Positions 44,279 to 53,180 of a stretch of 64,000 bases of DNA are shown here, one piece after another. Every line of letters begins with the position of its first letter. The first letter of the stretch is position 1. The stretch comes from Luteitalea sp. (GTDB taxonomy: Bacteria > Acidobacteriota > Vicinamibacteria > Vicinamibacterales > Vicinamibacteraceae): contig WHTZ01000003.1 in NCBI GenBank assembly GCA_009377495.1, positions 1 to 64,000 on the forward strand, read 5' to 3'. The notes beneath the pieces were generated by a model. That model made no database searches and had not been told where the DNA came from. It saw nothing but the letters and a program-made list of their open reading frames with translations. A program made the position numbers and the translations under genes.

Positions 44279-45592
44279 GTGCGGGTGCTCGCCATTACCG
44301 CGGGCGCCGGCGGCATGTATTGCGGGAGCTGTCTGCGCGACAACGCCCTCGCGGCCGAGCTCCTGGCACGCGGCCACGACGTGGTGCTCTTGCCCGTGTA
44401 CACGCCAACGCGGACAGACGAGCCGAACGTCAGCCGCCACGAGGTGCTCCTCGGCGGCATTAGCGTCTATCTCGAAGACAAGATTCCGCTCTTTCGCTAC
44501 ACGCCGAAGTTCCTCGACCGCCTGTGGGACGCTCCTGCCCTGATCCGTGCCGCCACGTGGCGCGCGGTTAGCACCGATCCGGCGACGCTGGGCGAGATGA
44601 CCGTCTCGATGCTCCGAGGCGAGCACGGGCCGCACCGTAAGGAAGTCGACAAGTTGCTGGATTGGTTGCGCGGTCAGCCGCAGCCCGATCTAACGATTTT
44701 GCCGAACTCGCTGCTGATCGCGCTCGCAGGCCCGATCGCGCGCGCGACGAGGCGGCCCGTTGGGGTCACGCTGCAGGGAGAGGACTTGTTCCTCGACGGT
44801 CTCGGCGAGCGGTACCGGGCGCAAGCGATCGAGCTCATTAGACGGCAGATCGACACGGTCGACGCATTCTTTGCCGTCAGCGAGTACTATGCGCCGTTCA
44901 TGTCGAGGTACCTCGAGATCCCGCCGCAAAAAGTGCACGTCGTCCCGCTCGGTGTCAGCGTGGACGACTTTCAGCCGCGTGAGGTCGGCCAGCGAGACGT
45001 CCGCCGCATCGGTTTCCTCGCGCGCATCGCGCCCGAAAAGGGCTTGCACGTGCTCTGCGAGGCGTATCAGCAGCTACGGGCGCCTCGCGACGTGACGCAG
45101 GATCTACCGCCCATGCAGCTCGAGGCGGCGGGTTATCTCGCGCCGGAGCACCGTGGTTATTTGGCCGGCATCGAGCGGCAGATGCGTGAAGCAGGCCTCT
45201 CTGCGGAGTTCCGTTATCTCGGGGAGCTCGATCGCTCGGCCAAGATCGAGTTCCTGCGGAGCCTCGATGTGTTTTCCATGCCGGCGACCTACGACGAGCC
45301 GAAAGCCTTGTCGGTGCTCGAGGCCATGGCCAGCGGTGTGCCGGTCGTGCAGCCCCGCTGCGGGACGCTGCCGGAGATCATCGAGAAGACGGGTGGCGGC
45401 CTGCTCGTCGAGCCCGGACGCGTGGATGCGCTGGCCGAAGGGCTTCGCACGGTGTTGCGTGATGCCCCGCTGGCCGCGCGCCTTGGCGCGGCCGGCTTCG
45501 CCGGCGTACGCCGTCATTACAGCGTCTCCCAGATGGCGGATCGCGCGCTGGAGGCCTACGCCGCGGTCATCGGCCGTCGCGTTCTGGCTTAA
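44279..45592 (+). CDS. Glycosyltransferase family 4
   Basis: 437 residues from a GTG 2 bases after the previous stop. GT-B fold: ITAGAGGMYCGSCLRDNALA (glycine-rich acceptor loop), VGVTLQGEDLFLDGLGERY, IGFLARIAPEKGLHVLCEAY (start of donor domain), and the E-x7-E motif Glu340...Glu348 (YDEPKALSVLEAMASG). Retaining transfer from a nucleotide sugar. Its position between a carboxylate-activation/reduction pair and an ABC exporter suggests glycosylation of the same small molecule or lipid. Confidence 0.9.
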   Translation: MRVLAITAGAGGMYCGSCLRDNALAAELLARGHDVVLLPVYTPTRTDEPNVSRHEVLLGGISVYLEDKIPLFRYTPKFLDRLWDAPALIRAATWRAVSTDPATLGEMTVSMLRGEHGPHRKEVDKLLDWLRGQPQPDLTILPNSLLIALAGPIARATRRPVGVTLQGEDLFLDGLGERYRAQAIELIRRQIDTVDAFFAVSEYYAPFMSRYLEIPPQKVHVVPLGVSVDDFQPREVGQRDVRRIGFLARIAPEKGLHVLCEAYQQLRAPRDVTQDLPPMQLEAAGYLAPEHRGYLAGIERQMREAGLSAEFRYLGELDRSAKIEFLRSLDVFSMPATYDEPKALSVLEAMASGVPVVQPRCGTLPEIIEKTGGGLLVEPGRVDALAEGLRTVLRDAPLAARLGAAGFAGVRRHYSVSQMADRALEAYAAVIGRRVLA

Positions 45593-45627
45593 TCCGGCAC
45601 TCAGTTGTCTGGTCACTGGTATGGACG

Positions 45628-45681
45628 GTAGGGCGGGGCTTCAGCCCCGCCGATCACGGCGGCCCTGAAGGGCCGCCCTAC
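45628..45681. repeat. REPIN-like pair of opposed GTAG hairpins
   Basis: GTAG + GGCGGGGC-TTCA-GCCCCGCC (45628-45651), 6 bases, then GGCGGCCC-TGAA-GGGCCGCC + CTAC (45658-45681). Two REP units in inverted orientation, 5 bp before the ABC ATPase ATG. Confidence 0.8.
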
Positions 45682-45686
45682 TCACG

Positions 45687-46382
45687 ATGCTCGGACTTCA
45701 CGCGGCTGACATCACAATGAGGTATCCGACGCCGCGCGGTGCGCTCGAGGTGCTCTCGGGCGTGTCGCTTGAGCTGGCGCCTGGGGACGCCGCAGCGATC
45801 ATGGGCCCGTCCGGCAGTGGCAAGAGCACGCTGCTGTACATCCTTGGTGCGCTCGAAACGCCCTCATCTGGGCGTGTAACGCTCGACGAAGAGGACCCGT
45901 ACGCGCTGCCAGAGTCTGCCCTCGCGCTGTTTCGCAATAGAAAGATCGGCTTTGTCTTTCAAGATCATTTGTTGTTGCCGCACTGCTCGGTGCTCGAGAA
46001 CGTTCTGGCGCCGACGCTGGTCGACAGCAGCCGCGACGGCCCCGCTGACCGCGAGCGGGCACTGACCTTGCTCGCGCAAGTGGGGTTGACCGATCGGATC
46101 GACCATCGACCAGCCGAGCTGTCGGGTGGTGAGCGGCAGCGCGCCGCGGTCGCGCGCGCGCTGATCCGCCGGCCGCGGCTCGTGCTGTGCGACGAGCCCA
46201 CCGGAAATCTCGATCGCGCGACGGCCGAGGCGGTCGTCTCGCTGCTCATCGATCTCCACACACGCGAGCAAACGATCCTCGTGGTCGTGACCCACAGCAC
46301 GCTGCTCGCCGAGCGCCTTCCGGTCCAATTCGATCTCGTCGATCGGCGCCTCGTGCGCCGACGAGTGGACGAGCGCGGGTGA
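45687..46382 (+). CDS. ABC transporter ATP-binding protein (LolD type)
   Basis: 231 residues with Walker [10 protein letters not shown] (39-47), Q-loop FVFQDHLLLP, signature LSGGER (145-150), Walker B LVLCDEP (165-171) and VVTHS. It is followed after 4 bp by a very large FtsX-type permease, which it should drive. LolD-type ATPases move lipids, lipoproteins or peptides out of the inner membrane. Confidence 0.94.
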   Translation: MLGLHAADITMRYPTPRGALEVLSGVSLELAPGDAAAIMGPSGSGKSTLLYILGALETPSSGRVTLDEEDPYALPESALALFRNRKIGFVFQDHLLLPHCSVLENVLAPTLVDSSRDGPADRERALTLLAQVGLTDRIDHRPAELSGGERQRAAVARALIRRPRLVLCDEPTGNLDRATAEAVVSLLIDLHTREQTILVVVTHSTLLAERLPVQFDLVDRRLVRRRVDERG

Positions 46383-46386
46383 TGCG

Positions 46387-49300
46387 ATGACCTTCGGCAC
46401 GCTTGCGCGCCGCGCTGTCTCCTACTACCGCCGCACGAACGCGGCAGTTGTCCTCGGCATGGCGTGCGCCGTTGCCGTGCTGTCAGGCGCGCTGCTGGTC
46501 GGCGCCTCGGTACGGGAGAGCTTGCGCGAGCTGTCAGTCGGTCGACTCGGCCAAACGGATCTCGTGGTCACGTCCGGCGGTTTCTTTCGAGAGCAGTTGG
46601 CCGCGGACGTTGCGGCCCAAACCGGGGGCACGGTGCCCATTGTTGTTGCGGATGCGCTGGTCGCGGCCGAGCGGAGCGAACGGCGCGCGTCTGGCGTGCA
46701 AGTCTTCGGCGTCGATGAGCGGTTCTGGCGTTTCCACGCCGTCGAGGCCCCCACCCTCAACGGCTCGGATGCGTGGGTGAGCCCAGGTCTGGCGCGCGAG
46801 CTGGCGGTGACGGAAGGGGATACGCTCCTCGTCCGCACGGAAATGCCGTCCGCGATTCCCGCGGAATTTCTGCACGGCCGCCGAGACGAAGCCGGCCGGA
46901 CGATGCGGATGCGCACGGCCGGGGTGTTGGCGCGCGCGCGGCTTGGCGAGTTCAGCCTGAAGCCGCAGCAGGATGAGGTGCGGGCGGTGTTTCTACCGCT
47001 CGGACGACTGCAGCGCGATCTCGAACAGCGGGATCGGGTCAACGCCATCCTGGTCAGGTGCCCCGAACAGAGCGACGGCCCGACCGACTGCGCGCGTCCC
47101 GTGCGCCAACATGCCACACTCGAGGACCTTGGGCTCGCTGTCCGTCCGGTGGCAGGTGACACGGCGCTCTCGGTTGAAAGCACCACGGGGCTCCTCGCCG
47201 ATGCCGTTGCGCGTGCGGCCACCGAAACCGCATCTGCCGAGGGGTATCAGGCATCGTCGCTTTTGACCTATGTCGCCAACGCGATTCGGCACGGCGATCG
47301 CGAGGTGCCGTACTCGCTCGTCACCGCTCGCGGTTCTCGCGAGCGCAGCTCCGATCTTCCGTCGATCGTGGTGAACGACTGGGTCGCTCAAAGGCTCGGT
47401 GTCCGCGGTGGTGAGCGCGTCACGCTCGAGTACTACGTGTGGGAAGGCTCCGGGCGACTCGCGACCCGGACTACAGACTTCCGGGTGTCGACCATCGTAC
47501 CGATCGCCGCCGCCGATCGTGACTTCGCACCCAACTATGAAGGCATCAGCGATGCCACGAGCGTAGCGGACTGGGAACCCCCGTTTCCCATCGATCTGGG
47601 CAAGATTCGCCCTGCGGATGAGGATTACTGGGAGCGCTACCGGACTACGCCCAAAGCATTCGTTCCGCTGGAGGTCGGTCAACAGTTGTGGGGCTCGCGC
47701 TACGGGCAGCTCACGTCGGTGCGCGTGTCGTTGCCACAGGGTACTGACGCACAAACGGCCCACGGCCGCTTCGCGCGCGGCCTGCGCGCCAAGCTGGATC
47801 CGCTTGCCTCCGGGCTGGTGGTCATCCCCGCTCGCCAGCAAGCGCTGCGTGCGTCGGTCGGTGCGACCGATTTCGGCGAATATTTCGCCTATTTCAGCTT
47901 TTTTCTCGTCGCGGCTGCGGTGCTCCTGGCGGCCTTGTTCTTTCGGCTCGGGATCGAGCAGCGGATCCAGCAGGTTGGGCTGCTCCGCGCGGTTGGGTTT
48001 TCGCCCGCGGCCATTCGACACCTCTTCCTGCTCGAAGCCGTCGGCCTCGCGCTCGTGGGGGGCGCTCTGGGCATGCTCGGGGCTGTCGCGTATGCCTGGC
48101 TGATCATGCTTGGCCTGCGGACGTGGTGGGTGGGCGCTGTGGGCACGACGCTCCTGGAGCTGCATCCCTCCTTCTTGACGTTGAGCGCCGGTGCCACGGC
48201 GGGACTCCTAGTCGGCGTGGTGGTGATCTGGTGGACGCTCCGGTCGCTGGGACGAGCATCGCCGCGCGCACTACTTGGCGGCGATGTGGCGTCGGCGTTC
48301 GCAGCCCGGTCGCCCGGTCCTCCGTGGCGCCTCCGGGTTACCGCGGCGGGCCTCGTCGCCATGGCTTTTGCGCTGGCAGCGTCGTCAATGGCCGGCCTGA
48401 TTGGCGAGACGGCAGGCTTCTTTGGCGCAGGCACGCTCGTGCTCGCGGGCGCGCTGGTGGCCTTCGGCGCCCGCCTCGCGCGCCGAGAAAAAAGGGGACA
48501 GGCCCATTTTCCGACGCGAAATGAGCGGAAAAGGGGCCTGTCCCCTTTTCTCTCGGTTCCGCGCCTGGGCATCCGGTATGCGGCCTGGCGGCGTGGGCGA
48601 AGCGTGCTTTCGGCCGCGCTCATTGCGGCGGCCGTGTTTCTCATTGTCTCGGTCGAGGCCTTCCGACGCGAGGGTGCCCCTGATGCCACTGACAAGGCGT
48701 CGGGCACGGGGGGCTACGCGCTCGTGGCAGAGTCGTTGCTGCCGGTCTTCCACGATCCGGCGACAGCCGAAGGACGCGACGCGCTGAACCTGATACCTGA
48801 TTCGAGCTCCGATCCCCATGCCTCGTTCGGCTTGACGCGGTTCCGTCTCCGTCCTGGTGACGACGCGAGCTGTGCCAATCTGTATCGGCCGCAAAGACCT
48901 CGCGTGATTGGTGCGCCCGCCGCCTTCATCGAGAGCGGCCGGTTTTCGTTCAGCGCCAGCACCGCCTCGACCGACGAGGAGCGGCGAAATCCTTGGCGTC
49001 TGCTGCGTCGCCGCGATGCCGGACGCGCGGTGCCCGCGATTGCCGACGCAACATCGCTCCAGTACGTGCTTCACGTCGGTGTTGGCGACGAGCTGGTTAT
49101 CGATGAAGGCGAGCGGCCGGTCCGTCTTCGCATCGTCGCCGCGCTCGCGGATAGCGTGCTGCAGGGAGAATTGATCATCGACGAAGAGCGATTTCTCGAA
49201 GTGTTCCCTGAGGAGGAGGGCTATCGCTTCTTCCTGATCGACATTGCGCCGCCGCCTCATGCTGACTCGAGCCACGATCGCGGTCAGATGTCAGCGGCCG

Positions 49301-49773
49301 TTGCTGGGTTTCTCGAGGCGCGGCTCGATGACTTTGGGTTCGATGCCTCGTCCACGACGGATCGGCTCGCCGCCTTCCATCGCGTCGAGAACACGTATCT
49401 CTCGACGTTTCAAGCGCTCGGGGCGCTCGGCCTCCTACTCGGGACGGTCGGCTTGGCGGCCGTCGCCGTACGCAACGTGCTCGAGCGGCGGCGCGAGCTC
49501 GCGTTGCTGCGCGCGATCGGCTACAGGGCCCGCGACCTCAGCGTGATGATCGTGGCGGAAAACGCCATGCTGCTAGCGGTTGGCCTTGGTGCTGGCGTCG
49601 CGGCAGCGCTCGTGGCCGTCGCGCCGGTTGCCTTCGAGCGGGGCGGCCGGCTGCCACTGCTGTCGCTGGCGGCGCTGGTACTCGCGGTGCTGGCGGCCGG
49701 ATTGCTCTCATCGGTTGCAGCTGCGCGCGCCTCCGCTCGTACACCGCTCCTTGCCGCACTTCGGTCTGAATGA
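46387..49773 (+). CDS. Giant FtsX-family ABC permease
   Basis: 1128 residues. N-terminal helix (AVVLGMACAVAVLSGALLVG), a large periplasmic domain to about residue 490, helices around 500-660 (YFSFFLVAAAVLLAALFF; LLVGVVVIWWTLRSLG), more helices near 650-760, a second periplasmic domain, and a final FtsX block (residues about 1010-1125) ending ASARTPLLAALRSE. It is longer than usual FtsX permeases (800 residues). A GGGGACAG inverted repeat at 48490-48549 is read in frame between residues about 700 and 724 (KRGQAHF ... KRGLSPF), in a cytosolic linker, without breaking the frame. Confidence 0.9.
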   Translation: MTFGTLARRAVSYYRRTNAAVVLGMACAVAVLSGALLVGASVRESLRELSVGRLGQTDLVVTSGGFFREQLAADVAAQTGGTVPIVVADALVAAERSERRASGVQVFGVDERFWRFHAVEAPTLNGSDAWVSPGLARELAVTEGDTLLVRTEMPSAIPAEFLHGRRDEAGRTMRMRTAGVLARARLGEFSLKPQQDEVRAVFLPLGRLQRDLEQRDRVNAILVRCPEQSDGPTDCARPVRQHATLEDLGLAVRPVAGDTALSVESTTGLLADAVARAATETASAEGYQASSLLTYVANAIRHGDREVPYSLVTARGSRERSSDLPSIVVNDWVAQRLGVRGGERVTLEYYVWEGSGRLATRTTDFRVSTIVPIAAADRDFAPNYEGISDATSVADWEPPFPIDLGKIRPADEDYWERYRTTPKAFVPLEVGQQLWGSRYGQLTSVRVSLPQGTDAQTAHGRFARGLRAKLDPLASGLVVIPARQQALRASVGATDFGEYFAYFSFFLVAAAVLLAALFFRLGIEQRIQQVGLLRAVGFSPAAIRHLFLLEAVGLALVGGALGMLGAVAYAWLIMLGLRTWWVGAVGTTLLELHPSFLTLSAGATAGLLVGVVVIWWTLRSLGRASPRALLGGDVASAFAARSPGPPWRLRVTAAGLVAMAFALAASSMAGLIGETAGFFGAGTLVLAGALVAFGARLARREKRGQAHFPTRNERKRGLSPFLSVPRLGIRYAAWRRGRSVLSAALIAAAVFLIVSVEAFRREGAPDATDKASGTGGYALVAESLLPVFHDPATAEGRDALNLIPDSSSDPHASFGLTRFRLRPGDDASCANLYRPQRPRVIGAPAAFIESGRFSFSASTASTDEERRNPWRLLRRRDAGRAVPAIADATSLQYVLHVGVGDELVIDEGERPVRLRIVAALADSVLQGELIIDEERFLEVFPEEEGYRFFLIDIAPPPHADSSHDRGQMSAAVAGFLEARLDDFGFDASSTTDRLAAFHRVENTYLSTFQALGALGLLLGTVGLAAVAVRNVLERRRELALLRAIGYRARDLSVMIVAENAMLLAVGLGAGVAAALVAVAPVAFERGGRLPLLSLAALVLAVLAAGLLSSVAAARASARTPLLAALRSE
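48490..48549. repeat. GGGGACAG inverted repeat inside a coding sequence
   Basis: Left arm AAAAGGGGACAGGCCCATTT (48490-48513 in full) and right arm ending CCTGTCCCCTTTT (48526-48549), 24 bp with one mismatch, 12-base loop. It adds about 24 codons to the giant permease in frame. Matches the copies at 31149 and 63247. Confidence 0.88.
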
Positions 49774-49929
49774 TGGAGAGCGCAAAGGCCGCGGGAACCG
49801 TCCGATGCTCGTCAGCGTCAGTAAGAGGGAAATACGGACGGACCGCCTGTGCCATTGACCAGCGCCGCTTTGTGCCCACCCGGCGCTGATGCCCCCGAGG
49901 ATGTAAACCCATTCTGACGGAGCTGACCT

Positions 49930-51213
49930 ATGACTAGATCATCCCGCTATCTCCTGGCCGTCGTCTTGTGCGTTGGCGTCGTGATTCCTCCTGTTTCGGT
50001 TGGCGGCGCTGCGGGCGGAGGTGCGTGGACGCAGTGGGGCGGCCCTCACCGCAACTTCATGGTGGAGGCACAGGGGCTAGCAACAGACTGGCCAGCCGCC
50101 GGGCCGAGACAACTGTGGAGCCGCGCGCTCGGGGAGGGACACTCGTCGATCCTCAACGAGGATGGGCGGCTGTACACGATGTACCGGCCACTCTCCGCCG
50201 CCGGCCGAAGTGAAGAAGAGGCCATCGTGGCGCTCAACGCGGCGACCGGTCAAACCATATGGGAGCACAAGTACGCCTCGCCAACCTCTGGAGTGGACTT
50301 CTCGGCAGGCGCCGGCCCGCACTCGACGCCGCTCATCGTCGGCGACCGCATCTTTGCTGCTGGATCGCGGAGGGAGCTCTTCGCTCTCGATAAGCAAACG
50401 GGTCGCGTGCTCTGGTCGCACGACCTCATGAAGGAGTTCGGCGCCCCAGAGCCCGACCGGGGCTTCGCGCCGAGCCCAATCGCGTTTGGTGAGACGATCA
50501 TCTTGCCGGTCGGCGGGCCAGAACAGTTCGTGATGGCCTTCGAGCAGCGGACGGGTGCGGTCGCGTGGAAGAAACACAGCTTTAGCTTTGCGCCCGGATC
50601 TCCTGTCCTCATTGGCGTGGACGGCCAGCAGCAACTCGTGGTCTTTGGAGGCGACGACGTAGCAGGCATCAACCCCGCCAACGGAGACCTCCTCTGGCGT
50701 CATCCGCACAAGACCGACTACGGCCTCAACATCAGCACGCCCGTGTGGGGGAGCGACAATCTGCTTTTCCTGTCGTCGGCGTACAACAACGGGAGCCGCG
50801 TGCTGCAGCTCACGCAGACTGACGGAAAGACCAGCGTCAAGGAGCTCTGGTTCAACAACCGGATGCGCGTGCACATCGGCACGGTCATTCGGCTCGGCGA
50901 CTACGCTTACGGGGCAAGCGGCGACTTCGGGCCGTCGTTCATTACCGCCATCAACGTAAAGACCGGCGAGATCGCGTGGCGCGATCGCTCCTTTGCGCGC
51001 TCGCAGTTTCTGTACGCGGACGACAGGATCGTCATCCTCGATGAAGACGGCGCGCTAGGAATTGCAACGCTCTCGCCGAAGGGCCTGAAGGTGCACGCCC
51101 GCGCGGACGTGCTGACGAAGATCTCGTGGACACCCCCGACGCTCGTTGGCACGCGGCTGTACGTTCGAGACCGAGCGAACATCGTCGCGCTGGAGCTTGG
51201 AAGTAGCAGCTAG
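49930..51213 (+). CDS. Secreted PQQ-like beta-propeller protein
   Basis: 427 residues with a signal peptide ([20 protein letters not shown]) and repeated propeller blades of the form [48 protein letters not shown], and [20 protein letters not shown]. Only the PQQ-type fold is evident; I see no enzyme-specific heme or Trp-docking motif, so it may bind other ligands or act as a scaffold. GGAG precedes the ATG. Confidence 0.85.
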   Translation: MTRSSRYLLAVVLCVGVVIPPVSVGGAAGGGAWTQWGGPHRNFMVEAQGLATDWPAAGPRQLWSRALGEGHSSILNEDGRLYTMYRPLSAAGRSEEEAIVALNAATGQTIWEHKYASPTSGVDFSAGAGPHSTPLIVGDRIFAAGSRRELFALDKQTGRVLWSHDLMKEFGAPEPDRGFAPSPIAFGETIILPVGGPEQFVMAFEQRTGAVAWKKHSFSFAPGSPVLIGVDGQQQLVVFGGDDVAGINPANGDLLWRHPHKTDYGLNISTPVWGSDNLLFLSSAYNNGSRVLQLTQTDGKTSVKELWFNNRMRVHIGTVIRLGDYAYGASGDFGPSFITAINVKTGEIAWRDRSFARSQFLYADDRIVILDEDGALGIATLSPKGLKVHARADVLTKISWTPPTLVGTRLYVRDRANIVALELGSSS

Positions 51214-51356
51214 CGCTATCATGACGAGATTGAGGGCCAGGGGTGCGAAACGGCGGCCCCCATGTGGGCGTATCGTCATGGAGAGCCCTCGTGTGTGAGG
51301 TACTATAGCAACCTGTGAAGTCAGCCGTCAGAGCCTTGCGCATCAAGGAGGGAACT

Positions 51357-52625
51357 GTGCGTCGCGTGCTTACCTCGTGTGTTGTCGTAGTGCTTGCCGC
51401 CGGTGTCGTGCTCGAGGCCGAGAACTGGCCCCAGTGGCGCGGCCCGCAGGCGAACGGTGTCAGCGCCGAAAAGGGCCTGCCTGTGAGCTGGTCCACAACG
51501 GAGAACATTGCGTGGAAGCTCACCATGCCGGAGTTCTCGGGCTCGACACCGATTGTGTGGGGCGAGCGAATCTTCCTGAATACCGCCGACGGCGACGAGC
51601 TGCAGCTCTGGGTGCTCGACCGGGCGAAGGGCGACGTGCTCTGGAAGCGCACGCTCGGCAGTGGGAACTTCAAGATTCGGAAGCAGAACATGTCGTCGCC
51701 CTCGCCGATCACGGATGGCGAGCAGGTGTGGGTGATGACCGGTACGGGGATCCTAAAGGCCTTCGACTTCAACGCGCGCGAGCTGTGGTCGCGAGACATC
51801 CAGAAGGACTACGGGGCTTTCGGTCTCAACTGGGGCTACGCGTCGTCGCCGCTGCTCTACGACGGGGCGCTGTTCGTCCAGGTACTGCACGGGATGAAGA
51901 CGGATGACCCGTCGTATGTCTTGCGCATCGATGCCAAGACGGGCAAGACCGTGTGGCGTATTGAGCGGCCGACACCTGCCATCCGCGAGTCACCGGACTC
52001 GTATGCGACCCCGGCGCTGCTGCAATACGACGACGCGGCGGAGATTGTCGTGGTCGGCGGCGATGTCGTCACGGCCCACGATCCGGACAGCGGGAAGGAG
52101 CTCTGGCGTTCGGGCGGCCTCAACCCCGAGAACAACCCCTTCAATCGCATCGTGGCCTCTCCGGTGGTTGTCGATAACATCGTCTACGCGCCGTCACGGG
52201 AGAAGCCGCTGCTGGCGATCAAGGGAGGCGGCCGTGGTGATATCACCGACACGCATCGTCTCTGGTCGTTCGACCGCGGACCGGATGTGCCCACCCCCGT
52301 CACCGATGGCAAGTACTTTTACGTGGTGAACGACAGGGGTATCGCACATTGCCTCGATGCGAAGACAGGCAAGGTCGTCTGGGGGCCGGAACGCCTCCAG
52401 CCAGGCACCTACAGCAGCTCGCCAGTGCTCGCAGACGGCAAAATCTATGCGACGAACGAGGATGGGCTGGTCAGCGTTTTCAAGGCTGGCCCCACATTCG
52501 AGGTTCTCGCAGAGAACGCGCTCGACGATTATTGCCTCAGCTCACCGGCCGTCTCCGACGGGCAGATCTTCATTCGGACGACGAAGTACCTGTGGGCGAT
52601 CGGCGAACGGAAGAAACAGGGGTGA
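51357..52625 (+). CDS. Secreted PQQ-like beta-propeller protein
   Basis: 422 residues from a GTG at 51357 with AAGGAGGG 4 bases ahead; the open frame extends 14 codons upstream without such a site. Signal peptide ([18 protein letters not shown]) then [20 protein letters not shown], the standard opening of this acidobacterial/planctomycete family, and seven or so blades ([34 protein letters not shown]). Paralog of the preceding gene. A strong hairpin follows the stop. Confidence 0.87.
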   Translation: MRRVLTSCVVVVLAAGVVLEAENWPQWRGPQANGVSAEKGLPVSWSTTENIAWKLTMPEFSGSTPIVWGERIFLNTADGDELQLWVLDRAKGDVLWKRTLGSGNFKIRKQNMSSPSPITDGEQVWVMTGTGILKAFDFNARELWSRDIQKDYGAFGLNWGYASSPLLYDGALFVQVLHGMKTDDPSYVLRIDAKTGKTVWRIERPTPAIRESPDSYATPALLQYDDAAEIVVVGGDVVTAHDPDSGKELWRSGGLNPENNPFNRIVASPVVVDNIVYAPSREKPLLAIKGGGRGDITDTHRLWSFDRGPDVPTPVTDGKYFYVVNDRGIAHCLDAKTGKVVWGPERLQPGTYSSSPVLADGKIYATNEDGLVSVFKAGPTFEVLAENALDDYCLSSPAVSDGQIFIRTTKYLWAIGERKKQG

Positions 52626-52636
52626 GAACAGGTGTC

Positions 52637-52675
52637 AGGGCTGTCTCAGGGACAAGGCATCCCTGAGACAGCCCT
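52637..52675. terminator. Strong hairpin between convergent genes
   Basis: A perfect 16-bp stem AGGGCTGTCTCAGGGA (52637-52652) / TCCCTGAGACAGCCCT (52660-52675) with a 7-base loop. No long T-run follows, so termination is plausible but not assured. It shares AGGGCTGTCTCAGG with the site at 13973-13986. Confidence 0.6.
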
Positions 52676-52677
52676 TG

Positions 52678-52710
52678 GACCTGGCCCCTCGTACCTCCCA
52701 CCTGCTCTTA
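52678..52710 (-). repeat. G-rich tract after membrane-protein gene
   Basis: On the minus strand, from the stop: TAAGAGCAGGTGGGAGGTAC then GAGGGGCCAGGTCC, leading into the AGGGCTGTCTCAGG hairpin. Same order of parts as at 13931-13986. Confidence 0.5.
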
Positions 52711-53163
52711 GGCAGCCGGACGATAGTAGAGCACCAGCGCGGTGCCAATCGACGCCAGGACGAAGCCTGCGTACAGCATCGGATTCGGCGCGACCTTGGG
52801 TGGATGGATGATGAGCGACATGAGCACATTGACGAGCGGCGCGCCGCCAAAGACGAGTGGCATCACGTAGAAGGGAAGCCCACCGGCGCGGAAGGCATAG
52901 ATGATGCACGCGGCGCCAATCGCGCCGAGCCCACCGGCGACCGTGGCCGTCATGATGCCGCTGGCGGTAAAGTCGCGTGCGCCAAGGGTCCCCTGGTAGC
53001 TCAGCGCTGCGAGAGGGACCAGCACACCGATCAAGAAGTAGGCCACTCCCACGCAGAGCAGCGCGCGCAAGGGGTTGCCGAGCTTAATCTGCCCCTGGTG
53101 TAGCAGAACACCATAGCTGCCCCACGAAAGAACCGCACCGCCAACGAACCAGAGCCAACTCAT
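52708..53163 (-). CDS. Small EamA-like membrane protein
   Basis: 151 residues from the ATG at 53163 (GAGGAA ahead). About five helices: WLWFVGGAVLSWGSYGVLLH, LLCVGVAYFLIGVLVPLAAL, IMTATVAGGLGAIGAACIIY, FYVMPLVFGGAPLVNVLMSL, MLYAGFVLASIGTALVLYYR. Resembles half of a drug/metabolite transporter and could function as a dimer. 17 bp downstream of a TonB receptor on the same strand. Confidence 0.75.
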   Translation of the reverse strand: MSWLWFVGGAVLSWGSYGVLLHQGQIKLGNPLRALLCVGVAYFLIGVLVPLAALSYQGTLGARDFTASGIMTATVAGGLGAIGAACIIYAFRAGGLPFYVMPLVFGGAPLVNVLMSLIIHPPKVAPNPMLYAGFVLASIGTALVLYYRPAA

Positions 53164-53180
53164 TGATTCCTCGCCCTTTC

